A program made the position numbers and the translations under genes. This document shows, piece after piece, positions 46,990 to 60,260 of a stretch of DNA of 64,000 nt. Position 1 is the first letter of the stretch. Each line of letters starts with the position of its first letter. The stretch is from Antedon mediterranea (lineage: Eukaryota > Echinodermata > Crinoidea > Comatulida > Antedonidae), in assembly GCF_964355755.1 (NCBI RefSeq), contig NC_092676.1:8846288-8910287 (forward strand), written 5' to 3'. The notes under the pieces were generated by a model. That model had not been told where the DNA came from, ran no database searches, and saw only the letters and a program-made list of their open reading frames with translations.

Positions 46990-47790
46990 ATGTCTAGGTT
47001 GCTGACTGGAGCAACGTGCTAAAGTTGCTGTCGTAAATACATTCGTATATTTCAAGTCATAAAAGTTCAAATAAAAAGGGAATTGGCCATGTGGCTCTTC
47101 GTGTGATTAAATCTTTTAGGCCTGGAGTCAACGGGCATTTCTGGGCTACTGTCTGGGACAACTTACAGGATAAAGTTGCTGTCATGAGTATTTTCGTCTA
47201 TCCCAAGACGTAACAGTTTCAATAAAAAAGGAATTGGCCATGTGGCTCTTCGTGTGATTAAATGTTGTATGACCCAACGGGAATTTTTGGCTACTGTCTT
47301 GGGCTACTGTTTGGGGCAACTTACAGGATAAAGTTGCTGTCAATGATTTTGTTGTTCACCCCAATGTGTAACAGTTACAATGGAAAAGGAATTAGCCGTG
47401 TGGCTCTTGACATGAATAACACCATTTTTAGTGGTAACTTGGGGCTACTGTCTCGGGCAACTTACAGGATAAAGTTGCTGTCATTAGTATTTTCGTCTAT
47501 CCCAAGACGTAACAGTTCCAATAAAAAAGAAATTGGCCATTTGGCTCTTTGTGCGATTAAATCTTGTATGACCCAACGGGCATTTCTGGATATTGTCTGG
47601 GGCTACTGTTTGGGGAAACTTACAGGATAAAGTTGCTGTCAATAATGTTTTTGTGCACCCCAATGTGTAACAGTTACAATGCAAAAGGAATTAGCCCTGT
47701 GGCTCTTGACATGAATAACACCATTTGTTAGTGGTCACTTGGGGCTACTGTCTTGGGCAACTTACATGATAAAGTTACTGTCATTGCTGT
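46990..47790. repeat. Tandem array, about 150-bp units in an alternating A/B pattern
   Basis: Units contain GGCCATGTGGCTCTTCGTGT and ACTTACAGGATAAAGTTGCT. Alternate units end with CCCAAGACGTAACAGTT or CACCCCAATGTGTAACAGTT, giving a higher-order period of about 300 bp. Two more diverged units in the same orientation stand at 52310-52500. Confidence 0.8.
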
Positions 47791-48830
47791 TTTGACATTG
47801 TATACACATATAGTCCAGTCAATCTAGTGATATTTAGAGGTAAACCCACCACAAATTGCAATAGTAACGAAACATTAATTTTTTCATTCCAAATGTAGTT
47901 TATAATGACATATTAAAAGTCACCGAAAATTGAAGCATTGGAACACATTATTTTTTACGTAATCTCAACAACTATATCGTGATTTTATTCCATAAATATT
48001 TTGGGGTAGGGGGTAACATTTATGCCCATAACTTGTGGTTTTATAATCCAATCTCAATAATCTTGATATTAATGTGTAGAATATATATTTCTTTCTAATA
48101 TGCAATTTAAAAAAGCAAAATACAACATTTAGTTATATAACTAGAGGTCAAAAGGTTATTGACCTTTTACAAAAACTCATTTTTTTAATTAAAAAATGAT
48201 TAACTGTAATATTGTGCCATAATTGTATATGCATTTAATCAAAATTGTGTTTTATCTGTACCTATCGATATATAAAATAGGAAACATGATGTTAACTAGA
48301 AGAATTTTAAAAGTAATGATGTACTATTCTTATTGAAATTGATTCTTGATCAAATGTAATGTAAACAATTTTGGGGTAGGGGGTAGCGTTTATGCCTATA
48401 ATCCATTGTTTTATAATCATATCTAAATAGCTTTAGTACCAATGTGTAGAGTATATATATCCTACTAATAATATACATTAACAAAACAATTAATACAACA
48501 GTTATACGTAACTAGAGGTCAAAAGGTCATTGATATTTTACAAAAACTCAAATTTTCTTAAAATAGCGTAAAACTAAATTATGTTTATATATATTATATT
48601 TATATTTTGGAAGTATTTGGTGCAAATAATGTTTTTCCTGTACCTATTGTATCGTCATGAAATAGGAAAAATGATGCTAGCTAGAAGAAAATTGAAATTC
48701 ATTAGCGGTATGTACTATTGTTTATTAATTAATGAGTCTTGATAATTTGGAATCAACTCATGATTTACTATAGATTGTTGATAATGTTAGTATCAACGAA
48801 TGTACGTAATGACAAGTATTTGATCTTCGC

Positions 48831-49625
48831 AGGGTTGCGTCTTCTCTCCTCTCCTGTATATTATATACACGGATGACTGTCGGAGCAAACAGGACAATAG
48901 TCATCTTTTTAAATTTGCTGACGACACTGTCTTGCTGTCTCTCCTTCAAAATTCACAGGACGGTCATGGTTCCGCATTAGATGATTTTATCCTATTTTGT
49001 GGAAACTCCTACTTGGAACTCAATGTGACCAAAACCAAGGAGATAGGCCCTAATTGTAGATTTTAGGAAGGAGAAAGGACGCAGCCCTCTGGTATCCCCC
49101 ACAAATGAACCAGCGATATTGTCCATTCCTTTAAATACCTAGGTACTATATTTGAGAACAATCTCCGCTGGGAATTAAATACAGAGGCAATAGTAAAGAA
49201 AGGACACCAGAGACTTTATCTGTTAAGGAAGCTGAACCATATTAATGTCGATAAAGTAATTCTCATGGTTCATTTATTGAGAAAGTTTTAACTTTTTTCC
49301 TTTATATGCTGGTTTTTTAGTCTTAGGGTCAAAGAGAGAAACTCACTACAAAAAATTGTTAACTTAAGTTCTAAATTAATAGGTTGTCAACTTCGTAGCT
49401 TATCTTCCTTCTCTGACATGCAAACTCTAGAAAAAATTAGAGCTATTCTAAAAAATGTTAACCATGCCTTGTTCAGTGATTTTGAGCTCATGCCTCATGG
49501 GCGTTGCTTTCAATGCCCGGCATGTAGAACAAACTGGAAAAGAAATTAGTTTTTGCCAGTTGCCATCCGACTCTTAAATTCTTGGACTTGGACTCTTGTT
49601 ATAATTATTGTACTGTATATTGTGA
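48831..49625 (+). mobile_element. CR1/L2/Rex1-like retroposon, 3' half
   Basis: The plus strand reads QGCVFSPLLYIIYTDDC, then HLFKFADDTVLLSLLQ (catalytic FADD), DDFILFCGNSYLELNVTKTK, KYLGTIFENNLRWELNTEAI and near the end GRCFQCPACRTNWKRN, then FLPVAIRLLNSW. The FxxPxCRTxRxxNSFxPxAIxLLN C-terminus is characteristic of L2/Rex-type elements. Several frameshifts and stops are present. Confidence 0.85.
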
Positions 49626-49959
49626 TATTTTTGTATATTTTGTAAGATCATTTTAATCCAGAGCTTTTTATTTGAATTGCTCCGTGTGGGATGATATTGT
49701 TTAATCCTTCAAATAGAAAAGGACTCACAACTTATATGTCATCAGTATCACTTTCTTGTTCGGGTATTAGTACAGTGCAATGCCATTGCATTCACCACAT
49801 GTAGTTCTAGTTACCCCTGAATGCTTCAAGGAGATACTCAGGTTCTGGCTTTAAGTCTGTGTGTAGAGGAACCATGTTTCCATCATCTGATCTTCCATCC
49901 CCAATCCTCGGTACACGTATCAACCCCACTCCATTGCTAAAAGATAACTTGAACTTGAA

Positions 49960-50175
49960 CATGATGTTAAGTACCTTGGTTGTGGTACGATTATGAAGTT
50001 GGCGATATGCGAGGTTGTACTTGTAGATGGGATGGAGTCAAAGGCATTCTACGTTGTCCAGGTAGTCCATTGTACAGATGCACTAAACCATTTTCTCTAG
50101 CAGCCACAATGTCATCCTTTGTAGCTTGTTTGCATCTGAAGACTACAGCATAATGTCAGAAATAAGTGCAATGAC
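49960..50175 (-). pseudogene. Remnant of a transposon-like protein (LYNG block)
   Basis: The minus strand keeps HYAVVFRCKQATKDDIVAAR then ENGLVHLYNGLPGQRRM. I recall an A/G-E-x-x-LVxLYNG block from large uncharacterised protein families linked to the LPPTSxA region in invertebrates. The rest of 49740-51440 contains further open stretches (for example 50402-50713 + and 50872-51213 -) with no recognisable homology. Confidence 0.35.
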
Positions 50176-52502
50176 AAGCTTTTTTTAGAGCCACTTGTTT
50201 TCCAATTCCGAAAACTCTGGGTGTTGTGTCACCAGTATCGCGTGAGCAAACAGAAGGTTATCACAGATGTCTCTCAAATGTACTTTTTGAACCAGTTTGA
50301 TAGTCCAGCATCTCAGCTCCAGTCTAAAGAATATCACAAGATGTTTTAAATGCTTGACTGCAGAGGAGCACTAGTAGATCCGTGTCATCGGATAATGACA
50401 GATGTTTTCCTGTTTGCTGATTCAATGGTGTTTTGTACTATCCGAAAGAACATCTGCATCAGCAGCTGCATTCACTCATTGCCATGTTGTTCAAATACTA
50501 GTTACGAAGATTTATAAATTGTTGTTTGTTACAGAAATTGATCCTATTTTGTGGAACATGTCACTGGTAAAATGTACAGGGACACTACCACCTGACCCGC
50601 CTTACCATGTGCGCCGTCTTTGGTGGATGAGCCGCTTTCAAAATTATCAAAGACTATGCAGAGAAATATTTTTTACAGATCTCTACACTATTCCATGGAA
50701 TGCTGTTCAGTAGAGCACTACCATCTGAAATGTAGGCCTACTGGACATCATTCAGTGAGTTGGATGTATTAGACTATTCAGAAGAAGTTGTTTCCACGTG
50801 GAATCATGTTGGTTTATTAGCTGAAAGTATTGTAAGTTGGTAGTTTCAAAAAGTGCTGGTGGATAACAAAGTCACCTCGAGTCTCCTCTGGAACTGTATG
50901 ATTGATGCACACATATGACTTTATTGCCAGGATCTTGAATACATTGCAAGACTTTCTGGCCAAAATATTCAATGCTTAATACCACATTGCTAATATTCCG
51001 AGTCACCTGCAGTAACTCCCGTGTCAATGGTATGAAGTCTCTGAGTCGTAACCAAATGGATTTTTCAATTGCCATTGTGTTCCCGACGTGTGGCCATAAG
51101 GTCTTATGTTGGCCGCTGCTGGAGTAACGCCCTGATACTATAATACAAGACATTACATACATTTCAGCGCAGAATTGGTCTGGATGTGACGCATTCCTAT
51201 ATTCTCTTGTCAAACCTCTGGTTTTCTTTGAGGCTTCTCATAGAAACTTTTTCAATCACCAGGTCTGTTGACAATCCAGCCCAGATGGTCCGAACGTCAT
51301 ACAACATGGAGGTCATTGTCAAACTGCTGTTGAACATCTTTGTATTTCTACTGGTTAAAAAATCGTTAAAATATTTATACATCCCAATATACTACTTTAC
51401 TTTATTACTTTACTTTATTCACATCATCATACATAAATAGTACAATACAATACAATGTATGTGTTTGTGAAAAGGAGCCAAAAAATAGCTTTCGCTAATC
51501 AAGGTTTGACTCCTGTCACAAAAAATAAATTAGTCATAATGCATACATTTTCATCTATCAACAATAATTCAATAAGAAAGAAACAGCAACTATATGAAAG
51601 AAATAACGTAAACAAGGGCTAACATTAATATTTTTGTAAAAGTAAACATTTAACTTCATTTAAAAATTTAAATCTAGAAGAGGTACATTTTATAACTAAG
51701 GGTAAATTATTCCAAAGTTGAGCTCCATTAAAAGAAATTCTAAATTTACCAGCATCTGGTAAATACTGTAACCATGGCAACACAAATGCCATCTGGAAAA
51801 AATGGAATGTAGATCATCCAGAAGCAACAGGAACGGAGATTTCACTCATCTGCATCTTGAACTGGTCATGTGTATCGCGTTGGACTGAAATGTTCACCCA
51901 GGGTATCCCTGTGTGTATACCATTGTTGTTTACAGCAAAAACAACATTTTAAGCCAAAATTGACACATTATGTTGTGTTTTTCCGCAAAAATGACATTCT
52001 AAATAAAATGTTATGACTATAAGTTTGATATCACTGAATAGGGAATTTAATAAGCTTTCGGATGACATAAATCCCACTTGTATATAATGTATTTTAAATG
52101 GTTAAATATATGTAAATAATGGGGCATATTAATTTTGACTTAAAATTTATTATTGACCTCTGACCCTTGACCCAATGCTTGGATTTTCGGTGACTTTTAG
52201 TATGTCGTTCTACACATTATATAGAATTCAAAAATACTAGCTTTGTTACTATTGCAATTTGTGGTGGGTATATCATTAGATTGACTGGACTAATATAAGA
52301 ACAATGTCCAACAACTTTTATCCGTGTGGCTTTTCACATAATTAAATCCATTTTTTACCCCTCTTAATTGGTGTCCCCAGGGTAAATTTACAAGATAGGA
52401 CCCGGCAGCAATATTGATTATTGAATCTTGTCCATATATCTACATAATCAGCCCATCAGACCTTTTGTGGCTTTTCACATGACTAAATCCTCTGGGCGCC
52501 CG

Positions 52503-54419
52503 GTCTAAATAGATGAATGAAGAGGTTTATGAGGAAAGTAACTGCAATAAACAGTGTGCGTATGGTTTTATCTGAAAAACAAATAATTGCCTAAACTTTA
52601 TGATAAACAAAATGTAGTTACTGCAGTAAATGCAGTAGCATATTATTGACAAGTAAATAGGTTTTACATGTTGTATTGCAAGAAACACAACATGTATGAT
52701 CACCACCTAATATTATTCCATGCTCTATTGTGTATGATCACCTAATTTAATACACAATGTACAAATTAGAATATCAAAAGATTATATTAACAATTACATA
52801 ATTACATCGCTGTTGCTATTTTCTCCGAATCTATTATCAAACTGAACTTGCAATATACATAATTTACTTTGTAAGTGTATCTATATATAAATTTACGTAA
52901 GAGCAAAATTCGGTAAATCTCGCGTTATTTCTAGAATGTTTACTCGATGGTATATAAAGTTGGTTAGAATATCGGTACTGATTTTAACCGCCTGATGTAA
53001 CCCTGTTTACTAATTAAATTTAGTTAGATAATTAGTTAATGACAATTAAAACGAATTTAGGTTCAACCATTTGCCCCAAATAGGGGTGTTTTCCGATCGT
53101 GGTATACACTGTCTAATGGATGTCCTCATGAAAAATACCTGTACACAATAATACGAGGATACTTCGCATTTTCCTATCTCCTCCTACGATAATTGTTTTT
53201 AATAGCTGAAAACCGGTTGAACAGCTCGAGTACAGTATCATAATGTTGAAGACAGGCCGATTTTCTTTAAAAAATACTATTTTGATAGATTTAATATAAG
53301 TTTATACAAATGTATTGATTTGCGATGAATGGAACATTCCAAATTATTTGGTTTAACCATGCTTGCATACCTCCATGATTTAACACAAGTAGGTCAATTT
53401 ATGGGCCCTTTGAGAATAAACATAAATAGTATTGTAAAGCTATACAATACTGTAAATAGGTATTAACCACTTTTGATAGCCATTTGAATCGCAAATTTCT
53501 TATTGTGTGTGTTGGTAGGCCTAGTGTTTATTATAATATAAACAAATATACTAATAAACTTTATTACTGTGAGTGTGGGTAGCCCCTACTTTTAGATTAT
53601 AAACACATAAATAATATAATACTTTATTACTGACAGTTGCTTCTCAACGTTTGTATTAATTAATAATTACAAAAAAATATAAACGTCGTGGTGGTGTATC
53701 GTTACATGTACTTTTACTACTTCAATCGACTATGACAGTGACAATTTTAACAGTTATTAAATCGGAAATGTTTTACTCTATGTAGTGTTATATTATTTAT
53801 AGGCCTATTAAAAAAAAACCCAACCCTCAATAATGTTAGATACAAAACACAAATTGGGTTTGTTTAAATGAGTCCAAATCAAACATTTGGACTAATTTTG
53901 TAAGAAGTTTCTCTTTTGGAAGTAATTCGCACGGTGCTAATTTTGGTTGACTACATAATACATAAATAAATGTTTTATAGTCACGCGGTACGTAGGCCTA
54001 AATTTTGAAATCGCCAATTTTTTTTACGCTGAAATTACTATGTATTCAAGAACCATATGTGGGCACGACCTAGATGGTACGCTCGCTTCGCTCGCGTACC
54101 ATCTAGTTTGAACAATTTGTGTTCATAGTTATGTCGATTTAACCATTTCTTTGTTGTTGATTTAGGTAGGGTTTTTTAAATTATTGAAACAAACAACTGA
54201 CTTGAAACTATCAGTCAAGTTGGCTACACATGGTTGCTTACATAAATTGACTTCTGAACTTGAACTTTGTGGGCTGTTGACTTGTTATAGTTTAGGAATA
54301 CTTGCTGTTGTTGACTTGGTCAAACCAACATGCTAAGTCAAAAGTTATTAAGTGATTGACAGTAATATTATATTTATTTGTACATATTCACATATTATGT
54401 TTAATTTATTTATACATCT
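52503..54419. other. AT-rich non-coding region with one perfect hairpin
   Basis: No gene found. At 54071-54105 AGATGGTACGCTCGCTTCGC then TCGCGTACCATCT forms a near-perfect hairpin. 53500-53640 holds two similar blocks (ATAAACTTTATTACTG and ATACTTTATTACTGA). Confidence 0.45.
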
Positions 54420-56000
54420 TCAAAACATTTCTTTAGTTTTACTGAATTAAACAAATGTGGTGTAAACTTGGGCAAGGTTTTTAAAAGGAATTCCATTCTG
54501 GATGAAAACACCAAGCATTTTTGCATAGTTAACTGTTTCTAATTCACGGCCATTTATGTTGATAAGTGTTATATGGGGTGGCGACTTTATGAAACAAAAT
54601 TCAAGTTGTTTTCATTTTGATGGGTTCAATTGAAATTTGTTCATGGTTGCCCATTCGACTAAATCATCAAAATCATGTTGTAGAGTTGACGTGGCAGTAG
54701 AGTTAACTACCTCACCCAGTGAAAGATCATTAACGAACTTCCACTTTTCACAGATTGCTTTTTTCACAGCATCGTTGATGGCGGCACGGAACACAATTTC
54801 TCCAAGCTTAATCGATTGGTACTTGACTATTTGGCGCCTTCCAGAGAAAAAGTTACATATCCAATCAACAATCCAGGATTTGGCACCAAGTGCAATAATA
54901 TTACTTGCTGCAACTGTATGGTCAACGCCATCAAATGCTTTAGCAAAATCTGTTATAACCAAGCGTCGCGTTTTGCGCGGCTTGTCAGATCCTTTATAAA
55001 GAAGGTTGAGCATGTCAGATCAGATAATGTGATGTAGAGCATTCTTTCATACACCCGTACTGGCTAGTGTCCATATTCGGTCCAATATCGTTTAACAAGA
55101 GGTTGTATATAATTCATTCAGCTACTTTGGCAAATTGTAAAGTCAAAGAAACTGGTCTTATTTTATCATGTTTAATCGGGTACTTTGGAATAGGATACAC
55201 TACGGCGTCTTTCCATTGCCGAGGTACACGAGATTGCCTAAAGGAAGCATTTACAATGTTTGTTAATGGGAAACTCAATTCACATGCAAACATTTTGATA
55301 ATCTTGTTTGGCACATTATCAGGTCCCGCAGATTTTGAAACTTTAACTTGTTTTAGGTGGTAGAACATTTCCCATTCCTCCAGTTGGGGTGGATTTTCAG
55401 AAGATAAGAAACTTGGGAGACTTTGATGCACCAAAGGTTTCTTACTTTGCGTGACCTTGGAGAAAGAAATATTGATATATTGATATCATAAGCTGGATAC
55501 CGTGATACCATTTCACTGGGTGTGTTGATTTGAGGCTTTTAAGTCTTTCGTTATAGAAGTAAGACTTTGCACGCTTAATTTCAAGTTGGACACGGTTTCG
55601 ATAGAGTTTCCATTGATTAGACTTTCCCTCATTAGCAAAACATTTTTGTCGTTTTAAAATAAGGTCTTTCACCATCCTATTCATCCAGGGCTTGTTGCTT
55701 GAGTGACGTCCAAATGATTTCTATTTTTTTAGATTTTTTCATCAAAGATACTATAAAAAGCACTTGGTATTTTGAACAGTGTCAATAATCCTGGAATATA
55801 ATGCATCCTTAACGTATACCGCAACACCTCCTCCACGTTTATGTGCTCAGTGGTAAGTATAAATTTGGTAATTCTCAACAGCAATCGAGTCGTTACTTAT
55901 TTGCTTTGTTTGCCAATTTTCAGTAAGAACAGCAATATCAGACGAGTTAACATTAAGCAGTGACTGGAGTTCATCAATACGGTACACAATAGGTAGACCT
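54420..56000 (-). mobile_element. Non-LTR retrotransposon: APE endonuclease end and reverse transcriptase
   Basis: The minus strand begins with an apurinic-endonuclease-like part (SSDIAVLTENWQTKQISNDS, then AHKRGGGVAVYVKDALYS, about 55960-55780), a linker (55684-55442), then reverse transcriptase: SAGPDNVPNKIIKMFA, LTNIVNASFRQSRVPRQWKD, ITDFAKAFDGVDHTV (the first catalytic Asp region) and VNDLSLGEVV (where FADDxxL is expected; here altered). A TGA interrupts the endonuclease and several frameshifts follow. The layout fits a CR1/jockey-like element whose 5' end is lost. Confidence 0.85.
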
Positions 56001-57929
56001 GCATGTTTCAATTCAATTCAAGGAACATTTATTAACGTCCAAAAGACAACAAATAACAAAAATAGTAATGGCAAAAGATAATTTAGAAAATAGACGAAGG
56101 CAGGTCCAAGAAAGATGTGAATCTTGTGGCGGGATTGCCTTTACAAATTAATTAAAAATAGATAATATTATGTAAAAAAAAAAAAATAAAAATGAATATA
56201 ATACCAGTAGATAAAAGTTTGAAAAAATAAAGTAAATATGATGAGCAGAATAAAGTACAACTACCGTATAATGTTTATGTTTTTAAACAGTTTAATTATT
56301 GACTGATTGAATGTCTGTCTGTTCCAAAAAGGAAATAGTGACTGAACTTGCTGACGTCACTGACCTTTTCCTTGTTGAAGTTGTAAATCAACTACTGTGC
56401 TGTTAATAGAATACTGTATATACATTATGCCTTTAGATAATTATATTATAATATTTACAATAATTTCATTCCCTATTACGGCGCACTCACTGAATTTCTT
56501 ATCTTACATTGAAGATGTTTTCCATAAACCTTTAAATATTTCAATTAGGACAAATAAATTATACAACAACAACAGATTATAAAGTAATTTCAACTTTGCT
56601 GTAATGGAAAATATTAATATTGTAACAAATCACAATTTACAATTTGTACTACTAAAACAGGAGTACGACTTGTTATTATCGACAAAGAAGCAAGCATGTA
56701 GTGAATAAAATATGAAGCCATCTTAGTTCTTCTTCTTCAAATATCGTTTTATTTACCGAACTTTAACTCCGTGTTTCGAGCATGTCTCTATCTATGACCT
56801 GAAATAATTACACTTATTTAATTATATGTGTATATACATTAGTATTAGCATGATACGATTAATGATAAGAAATGATGATTTACCATAACAAAATGTCAAG
56901 GAACTATATTAATACGTGTAAACAGATGTTAAATTGTTAATTTAAATTAAATAAAAACAAATATGTTATTAAAAATATTTTAAAGTTATGTTAAAAACAT
57001 CTTTAACCTTACGATATAAAAGTATGTAAGTTTTTTTTAATAAAAGCTACAAACGAACGTTTAAAACGATTAATCCCAGTTAGGTTATATACACTTTCAC
57101 TAGGGATAAACATTAATGTTTGACCCCTGACATGGTTCTTGAATTGTGGGATTGCCAAGGGTCAAGAAGGACACCATTTATTTACACCAGCAAGTTACAT
57201 TATGCTAAAATACAAATTTACCTTTTCTGCGTTTTATATTATATTGTTGTTGATTGGTGGCGAGTTGATGATTGTTGGCGAGTTGATGATTTTTGGCGAG
57301 TTGTTGATTTTTTTCGTGTATGTCATATGAAGTCTTCACTTAAAATAGATAGATCTTCATGGGGTTTATTTTTGACTTTTACATAAATATATGCTGTGAT
57401 GAAATGTTCGTGATGATGATTCAAACAAAAACAAATATTGTTTTAAAATTAAACAAATTTAACCTTACCATATAAATATGTAAGTTTACAGATGTAAAAT
57501 ATGAGTTTAATAACAGTTATAAAATAATTAAAAAAAAAGGATTAATCCAAGTATTGTTATATACAATTTCACCGGCAATATATAAAGACCTTGATTAAAC
57601 AAAAATGTTTTTGTTTTGTAGTAAATATTCTTTTAAACAGGAACAATAAATGCTATAGAAAGTGTCAAGTTCAGTTGTTAGCGTTGTAATTATACATTTG
57701 CTCGTAACTTTTTACACGATACTGTGTGCGTAATGAAATGAAAACTCCAGTCTATTCGACAGTGAATTATAATGTTTAATCCTGAAAAAATAAAAAAATT
57801 ACCAGTATCATTACAGTAAGAGCATCTATATATTCATAAATATTGTCTACGATGTTACCGAATCACAAGTAAGTCTTACATTACATCATTGTTAACACAT
57901 ACACGTTAGTAGGCTTCTTCATGGTTAAA
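56001..57929. other. Non-coding spacer with old duplications
   Basis: Segments 56990-57115 and 57465-57595 are related (AACCTTACxATATAAA, GGATTAATCC, GTTATATACA), so one is an old copy of the other. 57250-57310 has four short units based on GGCGAGTTGATGATT. Nothing here supports a gene. Confidence 0.45.
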
Positions 57930-58620
57930 ACTATTTCTGACCTGGACCTGGCGGTGATTGTTCAATTTCTGCATTGGTGAATCGACAGAAACGGAGTAGT
58001 TTCACAAGTTCCTAAAAATTTATGTTGGTATTGACACCATGCTTTACAAGTAAATACAGCTCTATTGTCTTCAGCAGTCAACGGTCTTGATTCTAAAATA
58101 TTATTTGGATGCCATTTTGATTTAATCTCTTGTTCGCCTTTATACCAACTTAAAGATATGTTTTTTGAAGAAGAAGAAGAAGAACATTTCAGCGTTGTTC
58201 CTATTTCACCATTATCACTGCATGTTATTTCTCCTAGCACTACATAAGCCGCTGGATAAATACTGTATGAATCACTTTTCCAGATATCACACCTGTAAAT
58301 TCCTACATCATCAGAATCAGCATTGAAAATGGAAAGATATGAGTAGTTTGCTTTAATTGTTACATTGTATTTTAATGTTGATATTATTTCAAATTTTTCA
58401 TACGTACCATCACGTGGGTATACTGACCATTCAAAGACATGTGTTCCATTCAATGCTGGTGTCCATTCACATGACAGCGTTGCTGTTTGTCCTTCCGCAA
58501 CGGAAACCGATTCTGGATGTTTTATAAAATATAGGATTGTGCAAAAGAGCAGTAAGATATACTAACAAATATAACCAGGCACTTAGAGAACAGTAATTGA
58601 CAATGTTCAGGATGAGCCAT
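57930..58620 (-). pseudogene. Immunoglobulin-superfamily gene copy 1, broken
   Basis: The ATG at 58620 opens a signal-peptide-like frame (CLVIFVSISYCSFAQS). A 1- or 2-base change near 58545 sends this frame to a TAA. The Ig frame continues as SVSVAEGQTATLSCEWTP, then YLSIFNADSDDVGIYRCDIW (V-type, both Cys present), then ITCSDNGEIGTTLKCSSS, ISLSWYKG and AVFTCKAW (second Ig domain). A second shift occurs near 57985. Signal and both Ig domains lie in one uninterrupted stretch without introns. The middle 163 codons are open. The sister copy is at 62100-63033. Cell-surface or secreted recognition protein by family; ligand unknown. Confidence 0.75.
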
Positions 58621-59387
58621 TATAAACTTTGCAGTTTCTTGCGATGTTGATTACTTTCCTAATCGACCTTAATTGCTGTAGTAGATTGTTGTGATAGAAC
58701 TGGGTCTTGGTTTAAACACTCACTCGATCCGATTAATTTGCACTGTATGCTGGCTTGATAACAAGGTCTATGTACGTATCCGCTCAATCAACACGTTTAT
58801 ATGCTGCATATATTGTAATATAATGTTGTGTTGAGTTTTGTAATGAGGACTCTACTCGCTTGACTGTAGTAACACATATATTGTTTATTCAGTAATACTT
58901 GATACAATAATAATTCAGTATAACTAGAGGGTGAGCTCGCTTCGCTCGCTCCCCCTCTAGGAAGTGTAGACGATGGTTTTCGGAATGATAATGTTCTCCT
59001 TATACGTTTTCTGTCGGTTACCATTATTGAAAATGCTTGACATTCGTAAAACTAAACTACTTTGTTTCACAGTGTTTTAGATGATTAATAACATTTTAAA
59101 GTACAGTTTTTATTGTTTGGTAGGGCCCTTTGGGGAGGCGGGGGTCATTTGAGGGAGGTGCTTATTCGAGGGATATATGTTAAATTTTGTAGTTTTAATA
59201 ATATGGTAACATTTATAATCAAATGAAATCCTCTAATAGATATGAAAAGTGCTAAAAAAGAATAACAAATGCTTGGTAAATAGTAGATAACAGTGCAGTG
59301 AATTCTACTACAAATAGTACCGTATAATTGTGTTGTTATAAATATGTGGATGGACGTTTATTAGATAGTTGGGTTGGCGGGGGGGGG
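58621..59387. other. Spacer between Ig relic 1 and repeat R
   Basis: No gene. A hairpin-like stretch at 58924-58961 (CTAGAGGGTGAGCTCGCTTC, inverse CTCCCCCTCTAG) shares GCTCGCTTCGCTCGC with 54080. Confidence 0.45.
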
Positions 59388-60260
59388 GGATTTATTATTC
59401 AAAGTGATGTTTTTAGAGAGGCGTTTATTCAAATGAATACCATCCTAATAATTATTAATACATTATTTAATTTAATCATCTTTTGAAACTAACTGCCGTG
59501 ACAGAGTGGGCCCAAGAAAGAAGACATTATGGTACGGCTTGCAACATGGGCAGACATCTCGGTCCTAACGGGACACAGGAAGATAGCCTACAGTTATTCC
59601 TGCAAGCTTACTCAATAAAACTCAGCTATCGGGATTTCACGCGAAAAATGTCTTATCATCAAATCTCCCTATGTAATTTTATAATACTATTCCCCACAAT
59701 ATATTCTGATTCTTTATGGCGTATATTTAATTTGATCTTTATTAATTTGCAGTATAATTCCTATTATTTAACTACTGTACCTTCACACGCGCCGCGGTAT
59801 GTTTTAAAATAAACAAAAAACTGAAATGGCTATGATTAATGGCCAATTTTTTTTTCGTCTTCCAAAGGGACACTGTATTGATTGATGGAAAGTGCCTGTT
59901 TCCAGTCACCTTTAGGGTCAAATCTATTATTTTAACTGCTCCCTTGTGTATAAAAGAGAGAAAATATTTGAAACTAAGGTGAACTTACCTTAAACCCGGA
60001 AATTACTTTGACCGGGAAGAATTGAAATTGAGAGGAAAATCCAATGTTGAAATCATAAATGTTGTTAAAAAACTCTTTATAATATCTTCCTAAGATATAA
60101 ATATGGAACAATAGCGTCGGCGTGCACACTAATGTTATCAAATCTACGTTTCGCGGTACATCTCGGATAGATAAGGTAGGTATCCAAGGCGGAGATTTGT
60201 ACTGAAGTTTTTGCATTGTGCTCGCCTATGTCAGAATTAACCATAATTTATATATAGATA
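59388..60260. repeat. Dispersed repeat R, copy 2
   Basis: Same orientation as 31145-31765 but longer. Both include ACATTATTTAATTTAA, CTGTACCTTCACACGCG, ACCCGGAAATTACTT and TCGCCTATGTCAGAA. The two copies carry different indels and several point differences, so they are not a recent duplication. Confidence 0.75.

Larger units (their letters stand above)
47808..52302. mobile_element. 4.5-kb inverted-repeat element inserted in the tandem array
   Basis: The left end TAGTCCAGTCAATCTAGTGA is the inverse of the right end (TTAGATTGACTGGACTA). The pairing continues inward through ACCCACCACAAATTGCAATA and AAAGTCACCGAAAAT, about 150 bp of TIR. It contains a 370-bp direct duplication (48000-48700, TTTTGGGGTAGGGGGTA), a CR1/L2-like fragment, and decayed reading frames on the minus strand near 50000-51200. 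The surrounding array is in direct orientation on both sides, so this is an insertion into it. Confidence 0.75.

Noticed and set aside
47262-47630. 122-codon frame
   Set aside because: It is produced by the tandem array; the internal peptide repeat (IKLLSM, YRIKLLSL) mirrors the DNA repeat and has no other coding signal.
50402-50713. 103-codon frame with Met start
   Set aside because: No recognisable motif, surrounded by decayed transposon sequence; left unannotated as a gene.
59483-59812. 109-codon frame
   Set aside because: It lies in dispersed repeat R, and the copy at 31145 does not keep the frame open.
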